A stretch of 64,000 bases of DNA, taken from the NCBI GenBank assembly GCA_020635955.1, contig JACJYW010000005.1, positions 262,572 to 326,571 on the forward strand. Direction: 5' to 3'. This DNA comes from Crocinitomicaceae bacterium (GTDB taxonomy: Bacteria > Bacteroidota > Bacteroidia > Flavobacteriales_D > Crocinitomicaceae). This document shows, one piece after another, positions 44,972-55,700 of the stretch. The translations under genes were made by a program, and so were the position numbers. The first letter of the stretch is position 1. Each line of letters starts with the position of its first letter. Under the pieces are notes generated by a model, which did no database searches, was not told where the DNA came from, and saw only the letters and a list, made by a program, of their open reading frames with translations.

Positions 44972-45002
44972 TTGGGAAATCTAATTCCAATCGTTAATTT
45001 TA
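44972..45002 (+). promoter_or_regulatory. Probable promoter of the C1 peptidase gene
   Basis: TTG at 44972-44974 and TAATTTTA at 44995-45002 (one mismatch from TAnnTTTG) are 20 bp apart, ending 21 bp before the ATG. Confidence 0.45.
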
Positions 45003-45023
45003 GCCAGTAACAAATCGTGAAAA

Positions 45024-46253
45024 ATGAAAAAGACAATCGCATTGTTGTTTAGTGGGTTAATGTTCGTGACTTCATACAGTCAAAAAGCAGACATCACAAA
45101 CAAGGAGGGAAGTAATTATAAATTTACCCAATTGGTGCATCTTGATGCCACTCCCGTGCAATCACAAGGATGGACAGGTACGTGCTGGAGCTTCTCTGCA
45201 CTTTCGTTCTTTGAAACAGAATTGAATCGTAGAGGAAAAGAAATGCCAATTCTATCTGAGATGTACATAGTTTATCAAGCCTATTTAGGTAAAGCTGATA
45301 AATATTTCAGAACAGACGGCAATACGAATTTTGATGAAGGAGGAGCATTTCATGATATTCCATGGGTGATCAGTCGTTTTGGAGTAGTTCCAAATGAAGC
45401 TTACAGAGGCTTGAACTATGGATCAGAAACACATACTCATGCAGAATTAGCTGAGGTGCTTAAAGGAGCCATGAATGGTTTAATGAAAGCTAGAGAAGAT
45501 ATGGATGATGATGCAGGTATGACTTCTGCCTGGAGAGGTGCAATTCGTGGAATTTTAGATGCTTACTTAGGTGAGATTCCTGAAAAAGTGGAGGATTTCA
45601 AATTCAAAGTAGACGGAAAAGAATACAACCCAATTTCGTATAGAGATGAGTTAGGGTTAAATATGGATGATTACGTATCCCTGACTTCATTCAGCAATCA
45701 TCCGTTTAACGCGCAGTGTCAATTGGCTATTGCTGATAACTGGGCCTGGGGATCGTCATACAATGTTCCGTTAGAAGATCTTTGGGGAGCTGCTGAGTAT
45801 GCTTTAAATAATGGATATTCATTTGCCTGGGGAGCAGATGTATCTGAAGATTATTTCTCTTTTAGAAACGGCCTTGCCATTGTACCAAAAGATAAATCAA
45901 CCATCTATGTAAAAGGAGCTAACAATAAGAATTTTTCTGATGCCGGTGCTGATGCAAAAGCGTCTTGCTTCTTAGAGCCGGGTGAAGAGGATGAGATCAC
46001 GCAGGAAATGCGTCAAAAAGGGTATGATGCAAAACAAACTACTGATGACCATGGAATGCATGCTGTAGGTTTGTACAAAGACCAAAGAGGAACTAAGTAC
46101 TTATTAGTGAAAAATAGTTGGGGAACAGATTACAATGACTGTGATGGTTATTTCTATGCTTCTGAGGCTTATTTCAAGTATAAAACCATCAATATCTATT
46201 TGCATAAAGATGCCATTTCAAAAGAAATGAAAAAGAAATTGAAGATCGATTAA
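45024..46253 (+). CDS. C1 (papain-like) peptidase, bleomycin hydrolase/aminopeptidase C type, exported
   Basis: This 409-residue cysteine peptidase has a signal peptide (ALLFSGLMFVTSYSQ). The catalytic residues are Cys54 in GWTGTCWSFSA with the oxyanion Gln48 upstream, His346 in HGMHAVGLY, and Asn364 in LLVKNSWG. The order and spacing fit the C1B bleomycin-hydrolase/PepC branch, which often acts as an aminopeptidase. Unlike the cytoplasmic PepC it carries an export signal, so it works in the periplasm or outside. No sorting domain is present. It has its own promoter and a strong terminator. Confidence 0.9.
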   Translation: MKKTIALLFSGLMFVTSYSQKADITNKEGSNYKFTQLVHLDATPVQSQGWTGTCWSFSALSFFETELNRRGKEMPILSEMYIVYQAYLGKADKYFRTDGNTNFDEGGAFHDIPWVISRFGVVPNEAYRGLNYGSETHTHAELAEVLKGAMNGLMKAREDMDDDAGMTSAWRGAIRGILDAYLGEIPEKVEDFKFKVDGKEYNPISYRDELGLNMDDYVSLTSFSNHPFNAQCQLAIADNWAWGSSYNVPLEDLWGAAEYALNNGYSFAWGADVSEDYFSFRNGLAIVPKDKSTIYVKGANNKNFSDAGADAKASCFLEPGEEDEITQEMRQKGYDAKQTTDDHGMHAVGLYKDQRGTKYLLVKNSWGTDYNDCDGYFYASEAYFKYKTINIYLHKDAISKEMKKKLKID

Positions 46254-46274
46254 TTTCAATTAAAGATAAGTAAG

Positions 46275-46320
46275 AAACCACCCAGGGTCCCTTAGCATTT
46301 CGAAGGGCGGGTGGTTTTTT
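46275..46320 (+). terminator. Terminator of the C1 peptidase gene
   Basis: AAACCACCC pairs with GGGTGGTTT, with an inner CCCTT/AAGGG stem, followed by a T-run. It touches the stop of the convergent permease gene. Confidence 0.88.
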
Positions 46321-48082
46321 ATATGATCAAACGTACTCCACCCAATTCCTCAATTCTATAAGGAAACTTATCACCAGGAGAACCAATGAACATGAAGTTC
46401 ACGGGTATTTTCCATTTCTTCGATAATTCCTGAATTAGTTTTGGTCCGAATTCTCCATTTAGAATAATGAATTCAATGTCTATCTCCGGATATTCTCTAT
46501 CTAAAAACTCTATTTCCTGTTTAGTTTGATCAGTAACCGAGCCTCCCTCTTTTAACACATGCACAATTTTAATACGTTTGGTATGCTCATTCTTTTTAAT
46601 GTATAACATTACCTTATTCAGTGTTTCAAGGCTATCCTGTTTGGTGAAGAACACAAACTCTTGTTGGTTGATGTTATGAATGGTGCCTACAATTCTGGTA
46701 TTCAGTTTTGTGACACTACGTTGAATAGGTTCAAATAAGTATTTGATCACATTGAGTAACAGCTTTAATAAAGCAATTCTATTCAGCATGATTAAGATGA
46801 ACAGGAAAAATGGAATGAAATAATCCAGGAACACGGTAAAATTGCTTGGCAAACCATTTCTCGGTTTGATCAATAAATTTCCAACCAAAGCTACAGTAAC
46901 AGCACATATTGCTAGAAAAAGTGATATCCAACTTGCGTTGGCGGGTCTTGGTAATTTTGAACGCTTTACCTTCAGTAAGATGTTACCAATTCCGAATAAC
47001 GCCATTACGGCAAGAAATGAAATGGTGTAAACTCCGGCTAAGAGTTGAACATTTCCTCTTGTTATCAAGAGTACAGAGATACTTAATATTAGAAATACGA
47101 TTATTATTCTATAAGAGCTTCCTCTTGAATTTCTCTTTAAAAAAAAGCCTGGTAACACACGGTCAAGTGTCATTCGCTCTAGTAAGCCGGAAACACCCAC
47201 ATAACTCGTTAAAACTGCACCACTCAGCACCAAAACGGCATCAATGGCAACAAGATAAGATAACCAGTTACCTCCAACTTGTTCACCCATCTCCACGAGT
47301 AATGTATTTTGATAAGCATCTGTTTGTAGAACCGGTACTGTGAACAATGCTAGTGCAAATAATGCCATTAATGGATTGATTACCGAGACAATTCCCCACA
47401 TATTTCTTAATGTTTTAGGAAAAACACCGCGTTGTTGTTCTTCAACAAAATTGGCTGAACTTTCGAATCCAGAAACTCCAAGCATGGATACGGCAAAACC
47501 AAATAAAATAGCAGATCCTATACTACCCTGACTCAAGGGAGAGTTTTGATTTTCCATGAATACATCCAATCCGTTTACCGCCAAATAAAATCCAATTGCT
47601 GATGATAAAACAACCAATGATGTTAGATGGAAAATAAAAATGACAATGGCAACAATTGAAGATTCTTTGATTCCTCCAATTGTGAGGGCCGCGAAACCAG
47701 ATAACAGTATAATTGTGGCAATAATTACAGGAAGTGCAGGTATAAGGTGTCCTAAATAGTGCATGGCTTCATTAGCAGAAATGACCGCAGTAGCCATGTA
47801 TGAAAGTATAGTTAAAGTTGCTGCAAATGAAGCTACTGATTTACTGGTGGTGTTGAGTAGAGCATTGTAAGCACCTCCGTTTAAAGGCATAGCTCCTACA
47901 ACTTCAGCATAAATTTTCCTGAATAGGAACAAAACAAAGGCCACAATTAGTAATGTGATCCAGGCATATTTCCCTGCATAAAAAATGGAGAGTGCAGAGA
48001 CATATAGAACAGAAGAACTTATGTCATTGCCACATATAGCGGTTGATGCTAATACTCCTAGTTTTTTGGTTTTATTATGCAT
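46319..48082 (-). CDS. APC-family amino-acid/polyamine permease
   Basis: This 587-residue inner-membrane protein has about 12 predicted membrane helices in residues 1-440. The N-terminus of the first helix (LGVLASTAICGNDISSSVLY) and the stretch VVGAMPLNGGAYNALLN match the APC superfamily fold. A soluble C-terminal domain of about 120 residues follows (FFTKQDSLETLNKVMLYIKK, ending LGGVRLII), resembling a regulatory universal-stress-like domain. The substrate is probably an amino acid or related amine. The gene is monocistronic, converging with the C1 peptidase gene. Confidence 0.88.
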   Translation of the reverse strand: MHNKTKKLGVLASTAICGNDISSSVLYVSALSIFYAGKYAWITLLIVAFVLFLFRKIYAEVVGAMPLNGGAYNALLNTTSKSVASFAATLTILSYMATAVISANEAMHYLGHLIPALPVIIATIILLSGFAALTIGGIKESSIVAIVIFIFHLTSLVVLSSAIGFYLAVNGLDVFMENQNSPLSQGSIGSAILFGFAVSMLGVSGFESSANFVEEQQRGVFPKTLRNMWGIVSVINPLMALFALALFTVPVLQTDAYQNTLLVEMGEQVGGNWLSYLVAIDAVLVLSGAVLTSYVGVSGLLERMTLDRVLPGFFLKRNSRGSSYRIIIVFLILSISVLLITRGNVQLLAGVYTISFLAVMALFGIGNILLKVKRSKLPRPANASWISLFLAICAVTVALVGNLLIKPRNGLPSNFTVFLDYFIPFFLFILIMLNRIALLKLLLNVIKYLFEPIQRSVTKLNTRIVGTIHNINQQEFVFFTKQDSLETLNKVMLYIKKNEHTKRIKIVHVLKEGGSVTDQTKQEIEFLDREYPEIDIEFIILNGEFGPKLIQELSKKWKIPVNFMFIGSPGDKFPYRIEELGGVRLII

Positions 48083-48163
48083 AACTGAACATTGGATCAG
48101 TATCCAATTTTGTTAATTTAACTAATGAGCATTCTTAAAATTACTATAATTTATGACGAAATG

Positions 48164-48183
48164 AAAATGCCAAGCAGATACTA
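48164..48183. repeat. Left copy of an exact 20-bp direct repeat
   Basis: AAAATGCCAAGCAGATACTA occurs here and again at 52652-52671 in the same orientation, 4488 bp apart. The copies bracket the gene at 48214-52422. Each copy lies 30-55 bp beyond the stop codon of a minus-strand gene. Confidence 0.85.
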
Positions 48184-48213
48184 TCTAATGCTTCTATTAG
48201 TATGGTGACATTT

Positions 48214-51200
48214 TTATAATTTTACAATCTTAACACGCCTGGTTGAATCATTCCATGATAGATTTAAGAAATAGATTCCATTTTCTAAACCAGACATATC
48301 AATTTCAAAAAGGTTTTGCTCATTGTAATCAATTTTGATAGCTATTTTCTTACCATTTAGATCTGTCAAGAACATAGACAGTGGTTTGTCACCATCAAAC
48401 TGGATATTAACCTTGCTTTGTGTTGGATTAGGGTAGATATTAAAGTTAGTTGTTAAATCTGCAATAGATAAATTATCCATAACAAAAGGTAAGGAGTTTG
48501 AGTTTAAACATCCCCATTGACTAGTAACATCCACATCATAATTTCCATTAGATGAACAAAGAATGGATTGTTGTATTGCTCCCGAAATGGGGTTGCTATT
48601 CAAGTACCATTGATAAGTAGCATAATTTCCCGTAGATAATGAGTCATTACTAAAGGTGATTACAGGAATAGATGGATAGTAATCAGAATGTGCGCAAAGG
48701 TTAAACGGATTACTTTCTCCAAAACAACCATTGGCATCAGTTACAATTACTGTGTATTGACCTGAATCTGTTGGTGTCAAATTAGGTCCAATTATTCCTG
48801 ACAATAAATTTCCATTGAGATACCATTCATACGAACTAAAAGTTCCTGTTGTTAATGTTTCTGAAACACTGGATATTACTGGAGATGGAAATAAGTTTGA
48901 ATCCAGACAAAATGTAGCACATCCACCAGAAACACAAAGAGAATCTGTCAGTTTGAACATGAAATCACCATTGATAATGCCATAATTGGTACCATTAAGT
49001 TCAAATGGAAAATCAGTATGTGCACCCAGTTGGTAAGCGGAAGCAGCACTTTGTCCAGAGAAGTATACATCTCCACAAGTATTTCCGCCAATGGGATCAA
49101 CAAATTCTTTATTTCCAGCTCCAAATTGTTTCAACCAGGTCAATTCATTTGAAAATGCATTTAAAGTCCCAAAATAAATATTTTGGGAAGCTGTGAGTGG
49201 TGATTTGTATTCTGGCAGGATACCGTCAAATACTTCAAGACTAGAGTTCATTATTCCTTCAAAATATACATCAAGATCATTTCCGCAAAAAATGTCTTGC
49301 ATATATGAAAAGCCGAAGTTTTTCTTCCAAATAAAGTTAAGGTTTGCATCATATTTTAAAATGGAACTTCCTGATCCTGCAATGGTGTCTCCATTCACCA
49401 TATAGTTACCGCTGAAATTAACGCACTGATAGACATTGTTATCAGAGTCATAAGTCATATGTTGATTCCTCCCGCCATTCGAATATGGAAATGAACTGGT
49501 TTCCAGACATTCGTAAGTTTTTGTTGCGTCCATCCAGGAAGGATTTGAACCACCTATGTTCATTTTAGCAATGAATCCCGCTCTATTACCACTTGTAATG
49601 GGGATGTTGTATGAACCGAAGCCATTCACACCGATTCCTACTTCTCCTACAACATAAGCAATTCCGTTCTCGTCAATGAAGACCTCTGGAGAATTTTGAA
49701 CCCTTTGATAAGAATAATAGGAAGAAGAGTAAACAGCCTCTTTTCCAAACACGTTAGCCGTTGAATTCAAATGATTGATATAATTTCCATCTAGATCAAG
49801 TATGAATACATTGAATCCTTGGCTACTAACTGTTTGTGCGCCATTGCTAAATTGAAAAGGGCCTGCTGTTCCTTCACAAGGAACCAGTATTTTATTTTGC
49901 GATTCTTTTATAGCAACGTCTGAGAATCCACCGCCATGTACATATTGATTGGCTAATGTTGGATTATTCTTTACCCACCATAAAAAATTACCATCAGCAT
50001 CTAACTTTATTATAAATGTTACATCATCTGTATCATCAAAAGAGTTAAAGAGGTTCCATGAGCCGTATTTAAAAGAACTACCATGAACAATACCTGTAAC
50101 GTAAATATTGCCTTGCGAATCAGAAGTTATAGAACCTATCATAGAACAGTGATGATCATCATTAGGACTAACTTCATTAGGATTTTCATACCAGCTCCAG
50201 ATGAGGTTTCCATCCCCATCATATTTTTGGATGCTTGCTAAGAATTGGTCATAAGGAAAAGCATTGGTGTCTTCATAAAATCCCACAACTATGACATTTC
50301 CATATATATCCACATGTTTGTCAGTGACTCTGTGTGGGAAATTCATTTCCTGTATAAAACATATTTCTTTAGAAGTGCTGTCAGGTGGAAGTTTAAAAAG
50401 TGAAACTGTTTGTGATGAAGAATCAAGGCAACCTAAATATTGACTCTCTACAATCAAAGAAATTTCAAAAATGCCAGTGGAATCGTACAAAATGGTTGGT
50501 AGTAGATTGGTGGTATCAGTAAATGTGGCTGGCGCACCAGAAGCACCCCAATCATAGTATGAGCCTGTAACGCCAAAAGTGCCTATTGATAGATTAGTAT
50601 TTATCATTTGGGATGAACCCAATGTGAAGGCAGCACTGACCTGATCAATATTTACAGACTCAATAGCAGAAAGATATTGAGTGCAACCTAAAATTGGAGA
50701 ACTGACTTCTATAGTATAATTCTTATTAATGGTAAGAACTGAAGTATTAAAGAATAAGGAATCGCCGGTAGAATTAAAACCAGAGTCTAATAAAGCACCT
50801 CCTTCATATATATAATACATATGATCCGGTTGAGGCGAAGGGATAACAATTTGAGTTGAATCTCCTTTGCATAATAGGGTATCAACTGAATAGAATGTCG
50901 TGGACGTTAATCCATAAGATTCAATTTCCAGATAAAAAGTATCTACTAGAGACAATGAATCACATTCGTTGATCACCCATTTTTGAATTGCAAATTCTAT
51001 TGCCGAACTAGCTGGTCCGATATTATAGTTTGTTATTGAACCAACTTGGGAAGTTGGTGATATAGGAGTACCATTATTATAGACCTGATAGCCATCCTGA
51101 TCGTTGATATTATCAATTGATAACGTATAAGTGTCTCCATCACAGATCAAAGTGTCACTTAATACTGTAAATAATGTTAAAACGGGAGGTCCCAATACTG

Positions 51201-52422
51201 TCACATTTTTTGTTACTGTATCAAATACACCATTATATGTCGTGACCAGTTGAACTTGGGACAAACCTGGATTTGGATGTGCATAAACCAAGGTTGTATC
51301 AGTTGAGACTGGTATTCCATTTACAAGCCATTCATAGGTGTCACAATAATTATGATCCGGGATGTAGGTTGCGGGGACATTTGCACAAATAGTATCCTCT
51401 TTAGAGAAATTGACAATTTGGAGTAGATTGGGGGGAGTGTTGATATCATAACGGTAGATCTTGGCATCTGCCAAATAACCCGCAACCAGTAATCCTACGC
51501 CATTAGCAAATTTTAGGTCTCTAACTGCAGACCAGGGATAATCTGTATACAAAAAAGGATTAGAACCTCCTGTATAGCTAATTGTAACCGAACCATCATG
51601 ACCATAAATAATTGAATCGCTTTCAAAGGATTGGTGGCTATAGTTTATTCCATTCCCTGTAATAGGTTCATCTACCCAAGTGAGTCCACCATCTGTACTA
51701 ATAGACTGATAGTTGTCAGAAGAAATGTCGTAACAAGCAAAGAGATTACCTGAAACAGGCTGTTGACTAATTGATCTGTAATTTTTACCCGTATAAGTTT
51801 GAATAGTAAAAGATGCGCCGCCATTTGTTGATCGGAGAATTCTATTGGTACCAACAATAACTACTTCTGTTGAAGAGAGCCAAACGAGATCTAATAGTGA
51901 TTCTACACCTGCTCCACTAACATAATTCCAATTATCTCCTCCGTCTGTTGTTCTATAGATCATGTGATCACCAACAGCTAAACCTAGTGATGCATCAAAA
52001 AATTTTACTGAGCGGAATTGTAATCCAGAACTCATTGCCCCTTGATATTCAATATCCCAGTCTACACCACTATTGGTTGATCTCATGATGATTGGTTTAT
52101 TGTCAAAAAGGTGCCAACCGGCAAAAACGATCGTTGTATTATCAATGATGTCCACAGAGTTTTTTACTGAAGGATCGAATGCACCTGCATTGGGTCCAGT
52201 ATAAATTATTTCCTGCCAGGTCAGACCAAAATCGGTTGATTTAACCATGTCTATTCCACTTGCAATACATAGACCATTACCATGGATATCTATTGAATAA
52301 AGTCCATTATTAGAAGGATTGTTTAGCTCAGTCCATTGTGCGTTCAAATTAGCTGAAGCTAAAACCAAAGACAAGATTAACCAAACTATAATCCCTGGAA
52401 GCCTGATGGTTTTATTCTTCAT
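48214..52422 (-). CDS. Large T9SS-exported protein with BNR-like, Ig/PKD-like and propeller repeats
   Basis: This protein of about 1402 residues starts at ATG 52422, giving a signal peptide (IIVWLILSLVLASANLNAQ); the frame stays open to 52470. Residues about 40-320 hold sialidase/Ycf48-like repeats with 'STNGG..W' boxes (KSTDFGLTWQ, RSTNSGVDWD, RTTDGGDNWN). A block of Ig/PKD-like domains follows, then a propeller-type region with 'DADGNFLWWVK' and 'YDGDGNLIWSW' phrases (about 720-1150), and two Ig-like units. It ends in a type A T9SS sorting domain from IYPNPTQSK to VKIVKL. It is presumably a surface or secreted protein; ligand is unknown. Confidence 0.88.
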   Translation of the reverse strand: MKNKTIRLPGIIVWLILSLVLASANLNAQWTELNNPSNNGLYSIDIHGNGLCIASGIDMVKSTDFGLTWQEIIYTGPNAGAFDPSVKNSVDIIDNTTIVFAGWHLFDNKPIIMRSTNSGVDWDIEYQGAMSSGLQFRSVKFFDASLGLAVGDHMIYRTTDGGDNWNYVSGAGVESLLDLVWLSSTEVVIVGTNRILRSTNGGASFTIQTYTGKNYRSISQQPVSGNLFACYDISSDNYQSISTDGGLTWVDEPITGNGINYSHQSFESDSIIYGHDGSVTISYTGGSNPFLYTDYPWSAVRDLKFANGVGLLVAGYLADAKIYRYDINTPPNLLQIVNFSKEDTICANVPATYIPDHNYCDTYEWLVNGIPVSTDTTLVYAHPNPGLSQVQLVTTYNGVFDTVTKNVTVLGPPVLTLFTVLSDTLICDGDTYTLSIDNINDQDGYQVYNNGTPISPTSQVGSITNYNIGPASSAIEFAIQKWVINECDSLSLVDTFYLEIESYGLTSTTFYSVDTLLCKGDSTQIVIPSPQPDHMYYIYEGGALLDSGFNSTGDSLFFNTSVLTINKNYTIEVSSPILGCTQYLSAIESVNIDQVSAAFTLGSSQMINTNLSIGTFGVTGSYYDWGASGAPATFTDTTNLLPTILYDSTGIFEISLIVESQYLGCLDSSSQTVSLFKLPPDSTSKEICFIQEMNFPHRVTDKHVDIYGNVIVVGFYEDTNAFPYDQFLASIQKYDGDGNLIWSWYENPNEVSPNDDHHCSMIGSITSDSQGNIYVTGIVHGSSFKYGSWNLFNSFDDTDDVTFIIKLDADGNFLWWVKNNPTLANQYVHGGGFSDVAIKESQNKILVPCEGTAGPFQFSNGAQTVSSQGFNVFILDLDGNYINHLNSTANVFGKEAVYSSSYYSYQRVQNSPEVFIDENGIAYVVGEVGIGVNGFGSYNIPITSGNRAGFIAKMNIGGSNPSWMDATKTYECLETSSFPYSNGGRNQHMTYDSDNNVYQCVNFSGNYMVNGDTIAGSGSSILKYDANLNFIWKKNFGFSYMQDIFCGNDLDVYFEGIMNSSLEVFDGILPEYKSPLTASQNIYFGTLNAFSNELTWLKQFGAGNKEFVDPIGGNTCGDVYFSGQSAASAYQLGAHTDFPFELNGTNYGIINGDFMFKLTDSLCVSGGCATFCLDSNLFPSPVISSVSETLTTGTFSSYEWYLNGNLLSGIIGPNLTPTDSGQYTVIVTDANGCFGESNPFNLCAHSDYYPSIPVITFSNDSLSTGNYATYQWYLNSNPISGAIQQSILCSSNGNYDVDVTSQWGCLNSNSLPFVMDNLSIADLTTNFNIYPNPTQSKVNIQFDGDKPLSMFLTDLNGKKIAIKIDYNEQNLFEIDMSGLENGIYFLNLSWNDSTRRVKIVKL

Positions 52423-52651
52423 CTTTTGGAAATATTTTGTCTGTGAGTAAAATATATGGATGAACAACAATCAAAGCAACGGAATAAATGCATTTTTTCA
52501 TAATTATGGGTTACCCGTAAAGTTATGAAAAATAGACTAATTGCCATAATCACTTCATATCTAATGTTTTATACTCAATGCATTTCATTGTTTCAGGTAT
52601 AAAACTATTATCGAAGGAGCAAAGAGTTTTACAGCTCATTGTTGCCTCATA

Positions 52652-52671
52652 AAAATGCCAAGCAGATACTA
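52652..52671. repeat. Right copy of the exact 20-bp direct repeat
   Basis: Identical to 48164-48183. It runs straight into the A-rich edge of the terminator at 52672. The roughly 230 bp between it and the gene start at 52422 hold no recognisable feature. Confidence 0.85.
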
Positions 52672-52704
52672 AAAAAAAGGCCCTCCAAAATTGGAAGGCC
52701 TTTT
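52672..52704 (-). terminator. Terminator of the subtilisin-like protease gene
   Basis: On the minus strand AAAAGGCCTTCC and GGAGGGCCTTTT form a hairpin with one mismatch, followed by a run of eight T. Confidence 0.88.
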
Positions 52705-52724
52705 CATCTATATGAACAGGTTAA

Positions 52725-55700
52725 TTACTTAATAAAGAACTTCTCAACGGCTTGTTTATCGTTGGTAGAAATTCTCAATAAATACATTGCTGGTAACAAT
52801 CCTGAAACCGGAATCTCATAGATAGCTTGTTCAGCAATGTCATTAGTATTATTTCTATATACAATTTGTCCGGTTGTACTTACCAATTCGAAAGTAACAT
52901 CTCCATTAATGGCTGCACCGAACTGAACATAGATAATATCGTTTAATTGATCCAGATATGAAACAGTTCCAATCTCAGTTGCGCCTTCCTGAATTCCTGC
53001 ATAAGGACAATTATCCATTGACACCACAATGATCGTTCCTGTTGTGTCATCTGTCTGAGCACAAGTGTTTTCAACGGTCAATGTAAAGGTATAAGTTCCG
53101 GTAGTAGCATAATTCACTTGCGGATTTGGAAGCGTTGATGAGGTAATATCCCCACCTGTAAACGTCCATGCATATGTTGCGGCATTTGATGAAAGACCAC
53201 CATTTGCACTAAGTGGATAACCTCCAACACAAACCGTATCATTACTGATTGTGTATAATGCAGTTGGTGGAGCATCATCTACAACTATAGTAACATTAGC
53301 ATCTCCTGAACATGATCCTGTAGTACCCTGAACGTTATACGTAGTAGTTGCAGTTGGAGAAACAGTTTGGTTTGCCCCTGATAGTGCTCCTGGATTCCAT
53401 GTATATGAAGTAGCACCTGAAGCCGTAAGATCAACTGAATTCCCTGGACAAATTGTGTCTGCAGTAGTTGTAATAGCTATAGCCGGTGTAGCATCAACCT
53501 GAACTTGAATTGAATCGATCAATGAAAATCCACAGTAGTTGAAGATTTGCATATAAGCCCAATGGCTTCCACTTTGATCCATAATTACAGATGGCTGTGA
53601 ACCTGTAGGATATGGAGTTCCTGTTCCGTTAATAGCCCAATCCCAGGAAACAGCATTCGTTGATCCTGAAGCATCAAAATCCATGAAATCACCATCACAT
53701 ACTGGGCTATTTGAAGTAATATTAGCATTTAACGGTGCATCAGTAATATGTGGGTAAATATGTGCTGCGAATTTACTGGTCGATTGTATAGAATTATATG
53801 AACCCCATGTTCCAAGCCACTTAGCCCATAAAGTGCAAGGTCTAGTGGTATTATTTGTTCCAGCTGATCCGAAATTCTCGCACATAGCAACACAAACAGT
53901 ATCCGTTGTAGGTCCTCCTGTTACTGTAAATCCAACAAAAAAGTCAGTATTTACAATAACCGGGCTTGTGAAGTCAACTTGAGTAATATAGAATTGACCA
54001 TTACCCGGTCCTGCAGCATTAAACTGGATCTCAGTCATAGGAATGTCCTGTGTATGCAAAACAGTTCCAGGTGCACCGCCGCCACCATTTGCATCCCAAA
54101 CATAAAGTGTTAGCACAGAAGAAGTGCTTTGAGTTTGACCCTCAGTAAAATAGAAGTCAGCTCCAGTTACGGCAATTCCACCACCACCGTATCCGGAGAA
54201 TTTTTCAGCCCAGTCAGTGATATTTTGACTATTGTGTCCTCCTAGATAACCGCCACTTGATACATAACTGTATGTGTAGATCAAATCACCAGGTTCCATG
54301 TTATCAATGGTATCACAACCATTCACTCCGTTTACAGTGATGTATGATGTCTTGGTTTCAGTGTCCGAACCATTTCCATTTGTTACGGTTAAAGTAACAT
54401 CATAAGTTCCTGCCGTGTTATATACAATTGCTGGTGGGTTTGCACCTGTGAATGTACTTGGTGTTCCACCTGAAAATGTCCATGACCAGGTTGTTGGATT
54501 GTAGTATGACATATCTGTGAAGTTTACTGATTGTCCTTCAATGATGGACGTAATATCTGCAGTAAAATCAGCCACAGGAGATAAACTCAATGTTGTAGCA
54601 ATACAGTTCATTGCCTCAAAAGCATTGATTCGTCCAGCACCTAATTGTCCAGGGTATCCAGGGTTAGCCGCACTGATATTGTCAGCAGTAGATAATAAAC
54701 ATGTTTCAACGTCTGAAGGAAGTAATCCTGGGTTCAAAGAAAGCATCAAACCACAAAGACCTGCAACAAGCGGTGAAGCCATTGAGGTACCTTGCTTAAT
54801 TGCATATCCGTTATTTGGAACAGTGCTCCAAATCCCAGAACCAGGAGCTGAAATATCAATCCATGAACCGTAGTTAGAGAAAGAAGATTTAGCATCTCCA
54901 GTGGTAGTAGATGCAACTGAAATTACGTTGTTATATCCTGCGGGATAAAAAGTACTAGATACGTTATCATTTCCGGCAGCAGCAACACAAATAATATTGT
55001 TATTTGCAGCATAGTTAATGATGGATTGTCCGGTAGATGAAGATCCACTTCCTCCCCATGACATATTAATAACATTAGCACCTGAATTAACGGCATAAAC
55101 AACACCATCATATCCGTTGGTTACTGAAGTTCCTGAGTTAGTTGATTTTACAGCCATCAAAGAGATTCCAAAACCAATAGAAGCAACACCAGCGGTGTTA
55201 TTTGTTGTAGCACCAGCAATACCTGCAACGTGAGTTCCGTGCGTATAACTGCTAACTGGTACACCAGGTCCTGGATTATTGTCCATATCAGCAACGTCAT
55301 AACCACTTACGTCATCAACATAACCGTTACCGTCATCATCAATTCCGTTGTTAGCAATTTCACCTGAATTTGTCCAGATTGATCCTGTTAGGTCAACGTG
55401 AGCAATATCTACAGCGTCATCAACGATAGCTACAACGATATTCGCGTCACCAGTAGAAAGATTCCATGCACTAGTTGCATTGATCTGGAAAAGTGACCAT
55501 TGGTCTCCAGGGTTGAAATCAGTATCATCTGGAGTTAAAGTTGTTTTTAATAACTCCATTTTCTCTGCATATTCAACCGATTCTAATCGGGATAATTCGT
55601 TGATGATGAAATCAACCTGAGTTGGATCTGCAAAAGTTAAACGATAAATTCTGTTTAATCCTTCATCAGTAACATGTGCAAACGGACGCTCTATTTTTGT

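Noticed and set aside
48164..52671. Transposon or composite element bounded by the 20-bp repeats
   Set aside because: No transposase or inverted ends were seen; only a recombination or duplication footprint is supported.
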